A DNA stretch of 64,000 bases from Glossina fuscipes (GCF_014805625.2 NW_023998421.1:8179060-8243059); one strand, 5' to 3'; shown: positions 36,640 through 50,118, counted from the stretch's first letter. Notes: a model not told the origin generated them from the letters alone. Numbers and translations: made by a program.

Positions 36640-39600
36640 TATATATATATTTTTACATAAAGAAAATATCTAAAAGTTTAATAGGATTGATTTATTTACA
36701 TATTTAATGATGTAAATTAAAGAAATGGATTTGAGGAAATTTTGTAAAGTAAAAGAAATTTCTTTTTTACAGCCTAGTTGCGATATTAGTTACAGTTATT
36801 AGCAATTTGAGTATGTGTGACCTAAAAATCGTAAACAAAGCATTCAACGACAATAACAACAATAATAATAAGGCCATAGGCCAAACTCTTAAATAAATTC
36901 AAGATGTTAGTTGTATGTTATTGTTATACCGTGAAATGGCTACACCCACCACCCAGCAACCTACAAAAGCTGTCGCTTGCCATATAACCAAAGATAACAT
37001 GCGATTAAAAGAAGCACAGCGTAAAGGAAAATAGCAAGCACATGACCCTATTGTTAAAATAACCCTCAACACTCGAACACTTGGAGAATTACGATAAAAT
37101 AAAGTCTCTCATAAAACTGCACCACACAAATTCATATGCATTCTCATGCTTGCATGCATACATAAATGCATATAAATAAATAAACTACGCACAGTCACAA
37201 ATGTAATGAACATTGCTTACATAAATTTTAGTTTCAGGCATGCACTTTGAATCTTAAATTCTTATCGAGCTCACTGCGATTATGATGCAAGCACCCACCA
37301 ATATATGTGCATAAAAGGAAACTATAGTAAAAACCATCAACAACAATAGCGCTCATCATCTCTTCTTCAGTTGCAAATTTCCACATATATATATATATAT
37401 ATATAAGCCGAGCAGCGATGCATAGAGACATGGATGAGCATTGCAGCCACTAAACTACTACCAATGCAACCATTATCTCGGAATTGCTTGTCATTTCCCA
37501 GCATAAAAAACTATACACTAACACTCCAAAAGGTTTCCGTTCACTTTTCGTTAGTTATCCACGAAAACAAAAGCAAAAAAACCAAACCAAAAAAAATAAA
37601 TAAATAAAACATAAAAAAAAAAAAATAAATAACAACAAAAATTTTTTTTTTACAAAAGTTTCTATCATGTCGCGTACATTAATCATGTGACAGTGGCAAT
37701 TCAGCGCCCATCCACATCAGCACCATTCATGAAAATGTAGCAACATCTGCAATCAACAGAAATCCATTCAACTCATGTTTTGTGTTCATCTTGTTCAAAT
37801 ACAACTGGGAAACTTATATACTGGTTAAAAGTGAACTTTGACTGCCGTACACTTTCCAAAGGCTTTACTACACTTTCAGGGCGTAACTTGCTATATGATC
37901 TGTTAATTTTCTTAAAATTTCCAACCATTCTTGTGTCTGAACTTCCAAAGTACTGTGAGATATTTATCAATGCATATGCTGAAGGTGCACACTAAAAACG
38001 ATTGCTAGGTTAATTATATTATACATACACTCATAAACTGTTACAAAGAATTTTTAATAGACTCCTTAAAGCATGGAATTGCAAAAGCACATTGTCTTAT
38101 TATGAATATTTAAAAAATTAATTTTTCGAATATATAAAAAAATTTCATAGCATTAATGCGAATAGATGATAAAATTAAAGTTCAGTGGTAAATTTCTAAA
38201 TATGTCAAAACAAAGACAATACCTTTCAAAGTTCACACACATAGAAAACGTATTTGACGCCCACAGTCGTTACTACATTAATGCAAATGTATTAAACCGT
38301 TCGCTATAGCAAATACTTTTCTTGTTCATCACAAAAAAATGGAGATAAAAAAAACTTTCAAAATTTTTCCATAACTCTTTCAAACAGGGAACCTTAGCCC
38401 TTGGCAATCCTGATGATTTTCTTCTTTCTTTTTTTATCTATCTTTATCATTCTTTAATTAATGTACTCAAATAATATAATGTCGACTCCATGTTGACATA
38501 AGAGTTAGGGTAAGAAATAAAATGTTGACGTATAGTCGACATAAGAAAGAGTACAAAGCGTGTTCAAACTCAAGTTAGAAATAGTTTCAAAAATAATCGA
38601 TGATAGTCAGGCACCTTTATTAAATCTGACGATTAGCTGAATACTCCTCGTAAAGTATAGAAAAAGCGTGAAAATTAAGCATGAAACACGACCTTTAATG
38701 ATTCGAACAAATCCAAGGAAACAAGCAAGCAGTTAGCTATGAGCTTAGAAAGAAACTAACAAAAGCCAAATTAAAAATTGTTTGAACAGTAATCGATGTG
38801 AGTTCGAAACCTGTGTTAAGCATAGTGACATTCCTACCAATGTATAAACGGTATAAGCAAAAATATTAAGCCTCAAATACGATGTTAACCGAGTCAAACA
38901 AATCCTTTCTTCTTATATTCGCTACGAGCTTAGAATAAATAGACGCACAAGAAGAATATACGATAAGAAATAATACATTTTCTCATGTTGCGCATATTTT
39001 CTTAACACATCAACAAGTAAATGAAGTATCCACGTTACTGCGACCATCGTTCTTCACCACAATAGCTCCGTACTGTAAGCTTTTATGTTTTATAGACAAT
39101 AACCGTCAAACCTGGGAAGAAAATTTTATCATACAATACATTTCCTTACAAACATAATATGCAATGGAAAGACATGCAAAGTTTAGTATTCGGTTTGCTT
39201 GGTTTATCTTTCTGCAAGATCTTTTGCTCAAAAGTTTTTTGCATACTTAGTTCCCACCGAATCTTAAGGAAATGCATTAAAATTCCTAGGCATTTTATTA
39301 GGAGCATAGCAAGCGGCTGCTCAAGTGCATTTGATACAATGCAGAGTCTCTGTTGCTTCTATTTGGGCATATGGCAAGCAAACAGAACAATGGACAGTGA
39401 TAACGTTGAATGTTTTCAAGCTCTACCTAAAGAATAGTCTGAAACATTGGATGGTAAGTAAGAGGATCAAGATAAAATCCCTCCTTTTGTTTGGATATAT
39501 TATAAATGGAGATGGAATGCACGGTAACGTCGTTGAATATCTTCGAAGCTAAGTATTAAATGCTCATACTTTTTTTTTGGCCCGTAAGGGCGAGTAAATG

Positions 39601-40944
39601 GATTCAGGCCTTTCTCTTCCTGCAACTATATATGTTAGGAGTTCTTAAAGAAGAAAACAGAATCTAAAAGACAATAAGAGCGTTAACGGCGAATGTACGA
39701 AAACATCTCCCCCTTACCCTATGGACCAACGAAATGCATTCTATTTTTTTTTTTTTTTTTTTTTTGAGAATTACAACCACAAGCAACTTGATTAACGAAG
39801 CTGGTATTTAATTGGCGGTAAGAGATCTAGCAAGCAAATGTTGCTTTAATTAGTACGCTCATTCTTCCCCACCAACGATAGGACCCCGAAAGTCGACAAT
39901 AACTTCACTTATTTTAATTAATTGTTCAACAATTTTTAAAAGCATTTTTCATAGAATCCCCAGTTCAACGTTGGTTAGCAGCGTGAAAAAAAAAGAAAAA
40001 AAATTTATAAACAAAAAAGACAATGCATTGGAAAAGATAAAAAAAGAAGCCTTCAGATGTAAATGCCTATCATGACAATTGACATGAAATGGCAAAGTTG
40101 AGAGAATATGAATTTTTTTTTTCTTTAATACTCTCTTAATTAGGTTACCAAATAAATGAATGAAACACGTTAACAAGCATGTCAGCGATGTTCTATTATA
40201 TTATACCCTGAGTATAAATGACTGTATATATGAGTCATTCATTTTAGAAAAAATTGTTGAGAAAATATTATACATGGCATTGGCAGATCCGGCATGGATT
40301 GCATTGTTGCAAATATTGAATTCGATAATTTTATTATTGATTCAAAACTCGATTTCAAATATTTGATTTTGAAAATAAATTTGATATATTTTTCATATCG
40401 TGTTGAGGAATTTATTATACGATGTGCCTTCATATTTCCAAAACGGAGAAATATTGCAATTTCTTGCGGGATATATACTATATAACGCGTAGGGCGACAG
40501 TAGACAGTGGAATAGAGAGAGAAGGTCTTTGAACAGAAAATATTATTCTCTCGATCATGGCGGGTATTGCGAAGTCTAAAATGATATTTAAATTTCTTTC
40601 TTTCCGATACTATACATACCTTTTGGCTCATGTATAGAAAAAGCTCCTCTGTCAATGTAAAACGAATACGGCATGAAAGTGTGATATTTGAATAAAGGGG
40701 GTAATAACTGTTTGTTAAGTACAATACGAATTCATAAGTCGAGAATTGCTGGCTTAAGTGGAAGCATGTAGAAAACCTGGTCGATTAAGAACGAACAATG
40801 GATGCTGGCAATGTAAGGCGAGCTTTCATAATTGAAAGTGTGGCCGCTTAAGGCTTCATGTTGTCTCCACACTTCAAGATCTAATAACACAAGACCCAAT
40901 AAGTTCGTAGGATGGCATGCAGATTTAGGATTGCTTTTGACGAA
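34801..40944. other. Long AT-rich intergenic or intronic region
   Basis: TA runs at 36265-36292, 36640-36652 and 37383-37405; A-rich tract at 37590-37640. At 35865-35915 the words GTAGTGGTTAGAATG resemble a tRNA-type A box, but no B box follows at the right distance. A weak candidate exon at about 39343-39446 is listed as a finding. A 161-codon minus frame (40239-40724) has no motif. No gene is supported. Confidence 0.35.
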
Positions 40945-41460
40945 TCAATGTAACAGAGTTCAATCAGTATTGGACCTACCTACAGAATTGACTTTCGAGA
41001 AGATTTCAAGTATGGATTTTAGCCAATCTAAAAACTATCTACAGGATTGAGTTTCGAAGAGATTTCATATGCAGAGTTCCCTTAGTATTAGACCTATCTA
41101 CAGAATTAACTTTTGACGGGGTTCGAAGTGCAGTGTTAAGCTAGTATTGGACCTACCTACAGAATTGACTTTCGAAAGGATTTCAAGTGCAGGTTTCAGT
41201 CAATTTAAGACCTTTCTACAGAATTGAGTTGCGAAACGATTTCATATGCAGAGTTCCCTTAGTATTGGTCCTACCTACAGAATTGACTTTCGAAAGGATT
41301 TCAAGTGCAGGTTTTAGCGAATCTAAGACGGTTCTGCAGAATTGAGTTGCGAAGAGATTTCGTATGCGGAGTTCCATCACTACTAGACCTATCCAAAATA
41401 TTCTCTTTGGAAGGTGTTTCAAGTGCGGAGATCAATCAGGTTTTGACCTATCTACCCAAA
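40945..41460 (+). repeat. 59-bp minisatellite with alternating units (118-bp higher-order period)
   Basis: The anchor TACAGAATTG or variants begins at 40981, 41040, 41099, 41158, 41217, 41277, 41336 and near 41395, a spacing of 59-60 bp throughout. Over most of the array, units alternate between a GACTTTCGAAAGGATTTCAAG type and a GAGTTGCGAAGAGATTTCATATG type. Partial units flank both ends. No protein reading frame runs through the array. Confidence 0.92.
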
Positions 41461-42847
41461 TGACTTTAAAATCTATACGTGGCAAATTTCAAAGTTACGG
41501 GTCAATTTCTGCGATCTAGGATAGGCACCTACGAACAACAGGTATGGGCTCAAAACCTTCCAATTTAATCTCAGCTGCATGTTTCTGCCTGTTACAAATG
41601 AAACGGCGTAAATAATATACCTCCACTTTTTTCTGGTTGAGCATAAAAAAAATTTTTTATAATCTTCAAAACTGGTTTTTTTCCAAAGTTTAAGACTTTC
41701 TGAAAACACATATACACTTTATGCTCATGTTTGGTACCGCACAGTTCGCATATCATTAACTCTCTCAGCGAGTAGAAACATGAACTGAGAAAGGAAATAA
41801 AAAACATACTTATGGGCAGAGATTCACTCCAATTGCGGAAACTGGCGCTTAAGAGCATCTTGTTTTAATTCTTTTTTTTAAATATTTTTTTTTTCTGGTT
41901 TTTTTTTTTTTTTTTTTGGCTGTTTATCAACTGACCAATAAAAAAGAATTTTTTTTTCGTTATTTTTCGCTTTTTATAAACAAGTGGACATATATATATA
42001 TATACATACACATGTAAAATTGTTTGTGTGAATGAGAAAGTTCATAATTTTCTGATTTTTTTTACTTTTTTCCTTTTTGGCAAATGAAAAGTAAAAATTT
42101 TTCATTAAATATTAGAAAGTTTGAAGACTTTGACCCCCACGCCAAGAGCATGCGATGATCTTTAGCATTTTAAAGAAAGTGCTTAGTTTTATTAATAATG
42201 AAAGCTAGAGAAATAAAATTATGGACAACAATATTATCAGATAATATGAAATGACTGCAATCGATTTAATGAGTAATTCACATAATGTTTACATATATAT
42301 TATTTATTATTTGTGTTATTGAAGCATTACTAATAATTAGCCATACTGTCGTGAATCAGTTGACTGATCGATCACGAAATTTCTTTTCAAACTAAATAAA
42401 AGGTAAACGTTTAATGACCTGTTGGAACAGCCATTAATGGCCAACATTGTGATTTCAAAAAATATTTCCCTTTTTCTTTTTTTTTCTTTTTTTTTGATTT
42501 CATTTATCATGCAAACGCATATACTATATACATAGATGATATATAATCTAGTTTCTTAATGCCAGTAGTCACTGGCCATTCAAACTTTCACCAAACAAAT
42601 TTGATTAGGATCAGTTCAAAACTTTGCCATATTTTTTAGATAACGAGAAACTAAAAAATTACGAGAAGATGACGTAAAGTTTATCTAAAGGTTTATCCTT
42701 AAATACTGGATATTCTAATTATGACTGCAATCTATTTCTTGTCTGTTACTAAAAGTAGAGAAGACCCCTGTGGAGCACGTGTTCTTATAATAGCGCAGAA
42801 AAATTGCAACTGTCCGGAAATTATATGTTAGCAAATTTTTATAACCA

Positions 42848-42850
<3 letters not shown>
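41461..42850. other. AT-rich sequence with poly(T) runs
   Basis: Long poly(T) runs at 41870-41920 and 42474-42496 and a TA run near 41994. No gene. Confidence 0.45.
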
Positions 42851-42884
<34 letters not shown>

Positions 42885-42902
42885 TTTCTCTCTTTCTCTC
42901 TC
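42851..42902 (+). repeat. (CT)n microsatellite
   Basis: CT dinucleotide run of about 16 units, then imperfect TTCTCTCTTTCTCTC. The charged minus-strand frame across it (Arg-Glu repeats) is a translation of the repeat. Confidence 0.9.
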
Positions 42903-43974
42903 GCTTAGAAAAGAAATATTTTCCCGTTTCAACGGCCACAAAAGCTTATGCCATGTAGTGTCTTAAAATTAATCACATTTGATGTAATAAGGAAGACAAC
43001 CGGAGTGACTCATGTATTTATATAACCTACGAACCTAAATAACCTACGTCGCACGACGCAATTTCATATAATACGGAACGTGTCCACCGTCTTATAGGGG
43101 ATTCTACTTTACATGGAAACCATTAAATTCTCATCTAATAACACATATATGCGACAGACACATTAGTTGCTCGTTTTTATAATTAGTTTATTTTCACCAT
43201 CGAGAGAAAGAAAGCTAAACTTCAATAAATATTGCAATCTTTTATTGTCACCAATTATCGGTATCAAGTGCTCGATGTAATTACATTTTTATTAAGTTTT
43301 CAACAATAAAAAAATGTAGTACTGATTTGAACTATTGATTTAGCGACTTAACAAATTGGATAAACTAAAAATGAATTTCAATTACTGTTACAAGACGTAT
43401 GACATATGACGTGTTATGGTTACTGTGATACTGTGGTTATTGGTGATAGATTAACCAACCAGCTTTAAAACAGTACTTATAGAAAGCGGAAAAAGGTAGG
43501 AAGGATAGGTTTTATATGTAAATATGCGATCCATGTAAAATGTCAAGATTTTTCAAATGAAAAGAAATTTCGATATTTATTTGGAAATCAAGAATGGGCT
43601 GAAAACACATTCATGAAATCCTACATTGTATAAGCAGAAAGAAGGTTTGCTATAGAAATTTAAAAAATTCCTTAGCATGCAATAGAGTCATGGTTCTAGC
43701 TTGCAATTAGGATGATCGCATTTTATTGGTAGCATTAGCAGAATTAGTCGTTTTTTAAAAAATTCTTGGCTGCATTGTCCTCCAAATTAAGTCAAGCGCA
43801 AACGTCCACTTACAACGGACGTCAAAGATCTGCCTGCACCTTGACTTATTGTAGGTCGTAAACATGGGTTTTAATAGACTCTCAAGACAGGCAAGTTTGC
43901 TCACAGGTTTTGACCTGAGACCTCGTTCGATAACGAACTAAGTTTGCGCAATATTTCTCCAAAAGCAATAGCTG
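42903..43974. other. Intergenic sequence
   Basis: Nothing recognised. Confidence 0.4.
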
Positions 43975-44170
43975 CGACAAGACAAGAGTACCACATCGGT
44001 GTTCACGAATTTAACTCTCAGTATCATATATAGTCGTAGCTACAACGAGTTGTAATTTTAGTAAAGGCATAACACTACTTACTAGACTGCGGCCATCATC
44101 ACACATTTCCTTATCTCCTTCTCCACAGTACACGTACACAGGACAATCCTGAGTGACTGGTCATATGTTA
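43975..44170 (+). mobile_element. Possible SINE, family B, copy 1
   Basis: Blocks ACATCGGTGTTCACGAATTT, CTCAGTATCATATATAGTCGTAG, ACTAGACTGCGG, CTTCTCCACAG and CCTGAGTGACTGGTCATAT occur in the same order as in the copy at 61.7 kb. The B-box position is decayed and the second half of the body is missing. Confidence 0.55.
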
Positions 44171-44649
44171 TAATATATATAGTGAGCAAAAATCTGCCGC
44201 CCGGCAGAAGATATCACAAATTTGATGTGAATTTTTATCGAATTTCCACAAAAGCTCTCCATATGCAAATAGATCGGAAGAATTTTACTTTTTGTTCGCA
44301 GCTTTTACATTTTTATCATTTAAATCTATCTTGCGGTTTTTCTAAACACATCATGTGTTTTCTGATATTTTTCTTTGCTTTTATACGATCTTAAGTATTG
44401 AGTATTGGATTCCAAACACATTTTAAATTACTTTTCTTAGCAACTTATCGATATTTTGCTATAAAATTTATTATAATAATTTATTTATATTTGGAGAATA
44501 AAATACCGTATGATGACTTCCCACTAGCTATAAATAAATTATTTTAAAAAGTGCACCGATTTTAGGCATGGGCAGCACGAGTGTCATGAGTTGACAAAAA
44601 ATGTTTTTCAAAAAAGATATAAAACCGGAAAACAAGACCCGAGTAAATC

Positions 44650-44965
44650 ACCCGGCCCGTCATTAAATAGCCTACGCCACTTCATTCAGTACGGTTACCC
44701 ATATAGCAACTTTTCAAAGAGAGGTATTGTATGGGAAGAGGTCGAGAAAATGATCCGATCCGAATCATTTTCAACATCCTTCGTTCTTGCGTCAAAACAC
44801 GTCGGTATGCCAAATTTTATTAAAAAATCTCAACACTGGAGGCTTTTGGGTCGAACATAAGAAAATAGGAGGGACAGACGGAGTAACAAGCAAAATCATT
44901 TCCTTAATCGATCCACATAATAAAAAAGGTGAGCTTATCTCAAGTTTTTGTGGATCCTACATACA
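44650..44965 (-). repeat. Dispersed repeat R1, copy g
   Basis: On the minus strand: CGATTAAGGAAATGATTTTG, CCGTCTGTCCCTCC, CTTATGTTCGACCC, AAATTTGGCATACCGACGTG, TTGAAAATGATTCGGATCGG, TCCCATAC, and GTGGCGTAGGCTATTTAATG at the end (44660-44680), the GTGTAGGGTATTTAATG counterpart. The 89- and 74-codon plus-strand frames here are repeat sequence. Confidence 0.7.
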
Positions 44966-47150
44966 TCCACATAAGCTTAATACAACTTTTTGCCGCAAAC
45001 TTGGCCTTTAGGCCATTTTCTAGCTCTATTGTAAAATTATAAAATTGAATTCACGTATCGTAGCGATACGCTATTCGTTTCATTTTATTAAAACATAAGC
45101 CATAAACATATGATTCGATAAACAGAACATTATATGTAAACATGCGTATCATGTGTGTATGCTATATATATATATATATATATATAGATACTAACAATAT
45201 CAAACCGATTTAGTTACTTGCTTATGTTTACACAAAACACAAAATATCTCATAAATATTTAAACAAAGCAACATCTAGGCACATATCGTTTTATATCGCA
45301 TTGTTATGACTATGCAATATTAAAAACAAAAAAAACAGAAAAAAAATCAGTTGAAAAGTAGTTTGTTGTTGCAAATAATCCATATCTGAATCGCATTGAA
45401 AATAGATGAAAATTGTTTATTGTTCTTCTTGTTGTTGTTGTTCGCTTACATTTAATATCATTGGCATTTAGTGAAACTTTAACCCCTTCTTCTGCGTAAT
45501 ATATAAATAATTTTTGAACAACTGCAAGTGTGCTATTCCTTTTTAGTTCAAGATAGTATCGCAACTGAGTTGCTTTTTTTGTTTTTTTTTTTTTTATGTT
45601 TAGATCACCACCCACCCCCCTCCTTCATGGTAGAATGATACGAAACATAATCAAATGTAATTAACTTGCAATTTTATGCTTTGGTTTATTTTTATTTACT
45701 TTTTTTTTCTTCATTTCATAATTTTAATAATGAATCAGGTTTCTATCTGTCTATCTGTCGATTATATAACGGATAAGTTAACGTATATAAATAAACTTTA
45801 GCACGTTTATAAACAAGTTTTCTGAGTTTGCATATAACACAAATCGTATTAAATATTTCGTTACAAAGATATTCATAGAGAGTTTTTTTTTTTTATATTA
45901 TTAATTAACAATAATCGCAAGAAAATGAATTATCGAAAAGCGTTATGTAAACGTTTATTACCAATAAAATGTTTCTTACATCCACTAATCACAGAATATT
46001 TAAATTTTATTATGACAAATATTGCGCTTTGAAATGCTTAAACTGCAAAATCAAAGGTGACTTATATACATACATATATATGTCTTCATATCTATCAAAA
46101 TGGAAAATTTCAAAATACTGTTCGTGGACATCGAACAAAATGCTGTTTCCTTATGAATTAACGATTGTGTAAACAATCAAATTTTCTATGTAGACATCAT
46201 CATATTCAAGCAAACTAGTTTTAAAGCTAGAGACTGAATGTCAGAATGATAGAACGTCTTGTTGGGCCCTACGATGGAGGCATTAGAATCGGCTAATTTA
46301 ACGATATCACGATAACATATATGTACACGAATTGCTCAGGGGAAGTCACCCTCTACATATGTATAACACGGCGCTGGTTCGGAAGAAGTGAAGAAGGAGA
46401 AAGGGACAGGTAATGATCGCAGCCCAACCTAGTGGATATGTATCGAATCGACAAAATATGTTTTTTGCGCCGTAATTGTCTCTACGACCTTACGCTCTAC
46501 GACCTTTAAGAATTTTCCCACAAAGTCCTATGAATTAGTTTCAGAGAATAAAAATTCCAAGCCATTTTGTTAATTTTCAAGAAGCCAAGTGAGCAGACAG
46601 TCGTGATTGTCTCGAAGGTACATTTTGTAAGTTACAAATACTTGATTATTATTCTGTCCAAGGACAGACAAACGCGGGAACGTACAGACCAACAGATCGA
46701 TTGTAAGAAAGAGTATTAGGGTGATTAAACCGCCCGTTGTAGGAATATGGAGCGAAAATTTGGCGTGAGTCCAACCTTAGTAAATATAGTTCATAACGAT
46801 AGATTTTTACAATTCTTTTTTTTGCAAGTCTTTTATATAAAACAAAGATCTCGTACGTGTGTGCGTTGTTGACGCTCTGTTAATCGCAGGTATCGACATC
46901 AAATGTGCCGTAAATATTGGAAGTTTTTGCACGCAGATCAAATCGGTCAAAGGGCAGACCCACAGTACAATATAAACTCAAAGCTGCTCCGTTTCTCTAA
47001 AAAAAATCTGCAAGTCTTTTACTGATTGTTCATAAAGCTGAAATTTTCCAAATCTATTTTATTTATATTCAAAAATTGAAAAATCGCCCACGCCCAGTAA
47101 AGCTTTTAAAATTCCTTAACACTAGATTTACGGAAACTCGTCAATTTGTG
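44966..47150. other. Intergenic or intronic sequence
   Basis: TA repeat at 45161-45186. A polythymine/GTT-rich stretch lies at 45425-45600. GGACAGACAAACGCGGG at 46664-46680 may be a fragment of R2. No gene recognised. Confidence 0.35.
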
Positions 47151-47164
47151 GGGTAAATTTTATG

Positions 47165-47280
47165 CATCGTCACAGTCGCAAAAATGAAGATAGGAAACTT
47201 AAATTTGGCGTGGATATTCCTTGATTGATTAGGAATGTAAGCTTAAAAAATGAGTGCGTTTTGTGCTCAGAGACGTCCGC
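47165..47280 (+). repeat. Dispersed repeat, family R2, second copy (partial)
   Basis: AAAAATGAAGATAGGAAACTTAAATTTGG, CCTTGATTGATTAGGAATGTAAGCTTAAAAAATGAGTGCG line up with 27175-27260. Confidence 0.5.
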
Positions 47281-47792
47281 AGTGCAGAAGAAACTAAAAC
47301 AATCTGCAAAGACGTGGAGCATTTTTTCATATTTTCGTTTATAACATTCGATCGCGTGAGGATATTTTCAAAAACCTGTGATCCAGATGCTGACTAGAAT
47401 CACCTTCATGTCCAGTCCAGCAACGGTTCCAATCGGTCTACCAACACGTCGGCAATTAAGCGTAAGAGTAAAATCCGATCGACTCTGAGTTAGATTAAAT
47501 GGAAAATGAATGGGAACAATTTGGATATAAATTAGAAATAAAATGTCGTCGTTCATTAAGCGAAAATTTTTGCAACGTACGCGTAGATTGTCCTGACGTA
47601 TAGGTGTTTTTTAGGAGCACATTCACACACACACAGCACAAAGTTATAGACAAAAGCATCACAAAATTGCGGACGGTTTCGCCGGTTGCTTTAGTTTCTT
47701 CGGTATTATGAGCGTGCGTACGAAGGGATCGTAGCAATTTTTATAACCTAATATTCTTAATTAAGCGAGGAATGATGAGTCACAAAACTTAC

Positions 47793-47899
47793 CCGTCCAA
47801 TTGGCGCGATCTCATAGAAAAACATATACAAGATCACATTTGCATCACGGAAGCAAAAGCGGGCACGTCCCAGAATAAAAGAGTAGATATATATATTTG
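47793..47899 (-). CDS. Candidate internal exon of an unrecognised gene
   Basis: On the minus strand a strong donor (CGG|GTAAGT at 47792) closes a frame of 35 codons, ending FYEIAPIGR, that is much less AT-rich than its surroundings. The nearest acceptor (CAG before 47899) gives 107 bp, entered with two bases carried over and left in phase 0. The peptide contains GRARFCFRDANV and looks like real protein, but I cannot name a family. If the exon is spliced to the next acceptor downstream on the minus strand (TATTAG near 47747), the frame closes after 13 codons, so it might be near a C terminus; that intron would be only 45 bp. Confidence 0.4.
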
Positions 47900-49540
47900 C
47901 TGCGTTTTATCAATAGAAACCAATCTATAACATTCACAGACATCACCTTCCTTATACTGAATATTTGAAATCAAAATATTAATAACTCAGGCTCGATGAT
48001 ATTGATAAAATGAATGATGGCTGGTATACAAGATTCAACGCTAGTCCAATATAAAACTCTTACTTGTTTCTTTCTTTATTGCTTCAAGAAAAGATGCCGC
48101 AATAAAATTCTTGCAAAAATTTTACAATTTGCAGCAATTTTAAAAAGTCAGTGTAAAAAATATGTTTACAGATTTTAATGTCATGTTAGTTAAATATAGT
48201 TTGCGCTTAAATAGCGTTTACACATAATTTCGATGGTTTTATTTCAATAGATTTTCGAAACTTTTTGGCGCATTAATAAAATGCTTAGTCAACAAATGAT
48301 GTTTTTATTTACAACTGTCCGGCTTGAGCATGTACGCGTAAAAAGATAATCTTTAGAAAAATGAAAACAAAAATCACTCGAATACTTTTATCCAGTTAAA
48401 CTTGTTCAAATAGTACCTCATCGTTGTTTTCTTCTCTTCTCTCTTCTTTCTTTTTTAATATTAAAATTTTATAAAATCAATAAAAGACTTTTTTTTTTCT
48501 CCTAAATAAGTGTTTGGATATATATCTTTCAATGCAGTTGTTACATGAACATACAAACAAACCGACATGAAAATTCCATTGAATCAAATGGAAAAAATTT
48601 TAAATACGCACAACATCCAGAGAAAAAAAAAAAAGTGAAATTTAACTGAAAAAATTGTAAACTTTGAGTTGGTCAGTGGGTCTAACAAGCATTAAGATTG
48701 AAAAGAAAAAAACTAAATAAATAAATAAATAAATTCCAAACAAGATGTAATTGACAACATAGAAAGCTTGTCCTACAACCATGATTCAGTATTTGCATGG
48801 AAAACAAATTTCTTCTATACCATTTAAACTATCCGGACTTGCAGTACACGAATATGGAAAATAGAAATGGGAACACTCAGGTAGAGATGCTTGAAATTTT
48901 GCTGAATATTAAGTTGCTGCGCTAGGTTAAGACACTTGCTAAATAACCCCAAACCGTTTCCCGGCCCTTCTTATGCAATTTGGCCCTTAGACGACACATA
49001 GAGCTTTTCTAGAAGATCTAGCCTGACTCCTCTCAACCAGCATTAGCTTAAAGAGAACCGTCATACTATGACTTTATTATTGCACAGGGAATCGTGACTT
49101 CCCACTTCCACTACATACTCTTCGATCTTGCTCAAAATCAAAAAACAAATCAAAAAATAATTTCTTTCTTTAACGTTGTTTTTGAATCCAACACGAATGT
49201 AGAAGGATAAGTATAAATAAAATTTGCTCTTCCATTAGTAGAAGCCAAAAACATTCATCAGATAGACCAGAAAATATATATATACTTGATCAGATTTTAA
49301 ATCAGTTTAATTGCAAGTTCGTGTCATTGGACGTATCGCGGTAGCCAACATAGAAAACTGAAACTTGGCAACTAAACAGACGTAAGCATGACTTCAATCG
49401 AGGGATAAAGAGCCACTGTAACTGCCTAGAAAGAGGACCTTCCGTGGCAAGTTTTTTCTTTTTGAATTGGAAGACAGGATGGTGTAATAGTAATACTCAA
49501 CTATTTAAAATATTTATATTATTTTTGGGATATATTAATG
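47900..49540. other. Intergenic or intronic sequence
   Basis: AAAT repeats near 48715-48732. Nothing recognised. Confidence 0.4.
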
Positions 49541-49544
49541 GAAG

Positions 49545-49700
49545 GCAACACCGCAGCCAGAGCTCTGAAGCCTTTGCAGAAGACTACTATAATAAGAATC
49601 GTTACGCTTGACAGTATATTTTCCATTACTCTAAAGTCCCCGTCTAGAATGACAAGACCCGTTTCTTCAAACTTTTCCAAAATGCCTATGGAGTTTTCTT
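49545..49700 (-). pseudogene. Tc1/mariner-like transposase N-terminal helix-turn-helix remnant
   Basis: The minus strand reads LEKFEETGLVILDGDFR then VMENILSSV, in one open frame. This resembles the FEETGSV..RP.GRPR...ENI..V segment between the two helix-turn-helix motifs of Tc1/mariner-superfamily transposases. The GRPR box is lost and no catalytic domain follows. It is a short decayed scrap. Confidence 0.45.
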
Positions 49701-49865
49701 TATTCTACCTGCTAATCCTTTACTAGGTGTTGATTTGAGTTTCCGCACGACTTAGCCTCGAACTCCTTTTTTATTTTTATTCGATTATTGGCATAGTTTT
49801 AGTTCCTTTTTGTTGGATTGCGTTTATTAAGCTAACCGTAATTTCTTTCTTTTCTTTTGTTCATA

Positions 49866-50118
49866 TCCTACACCCCTAGAGATGCAATGGTATATTAAGT
49901 TTGTGCTGATTTACGCAACACTCACCTTTGATTATACCAATCAATCTAAACTCTCTTGTCCGTCGGTCTGTCTTGTTTTCTTGTGTTTAACCTACAGGTC
50001 ACAGTTTTTGAGGTTCGGAAGAGATGACTTTTTCGTCCACTTCCTTACAACTTATTTTTTAAAACGCTAAAGTAATTGCATTAAACGAAATGGTGTAGGG
50101 TATTTAATGGTGGGCCGT
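49866..50118 (+). repeat. Dispersed repeat R1, copy e (both ends visible)
   Basis: Starts TCCTACACCCC (49866-49876), followed by GGTATATTAAGTTTGTGCTG, ATACCAATCAATCTAAAC, CTTGTCCGTCGGTCTGTC, CTTGTGTTTAACCTACAGGTCACAGTTTTTG. It ends TGGTGTAGGGTATTTAATGGTGGG (50091-50114). It is internally deleted compared with copy c. Start and end form an inverted repeat CCTACACC / GGTGTAGG. Confidence 0.75.

Noticed and set aside
40239..40724. 161-codon minus-strand ORF
   Set aside because: AT-driven composition (Ile, Phe, Lys, Tyr), no motif, no promoter or splice signs; too weak to call a gene.
40945..41460. CRISPR-like regular spacing
   Set aside because: Units are continuous 59-bp tandem repeats without unique spacers, in a eukaryotic genome.
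42715..42939. Arg-Glu-rich ORF
   Set aside because: Direct translation of a CT microsatellite.
44591..45011. Two plus-strand ORFs (89 and 74 codons)
   Set aside because: The DNA is a minus-strand copy of dispersed repeat R1.
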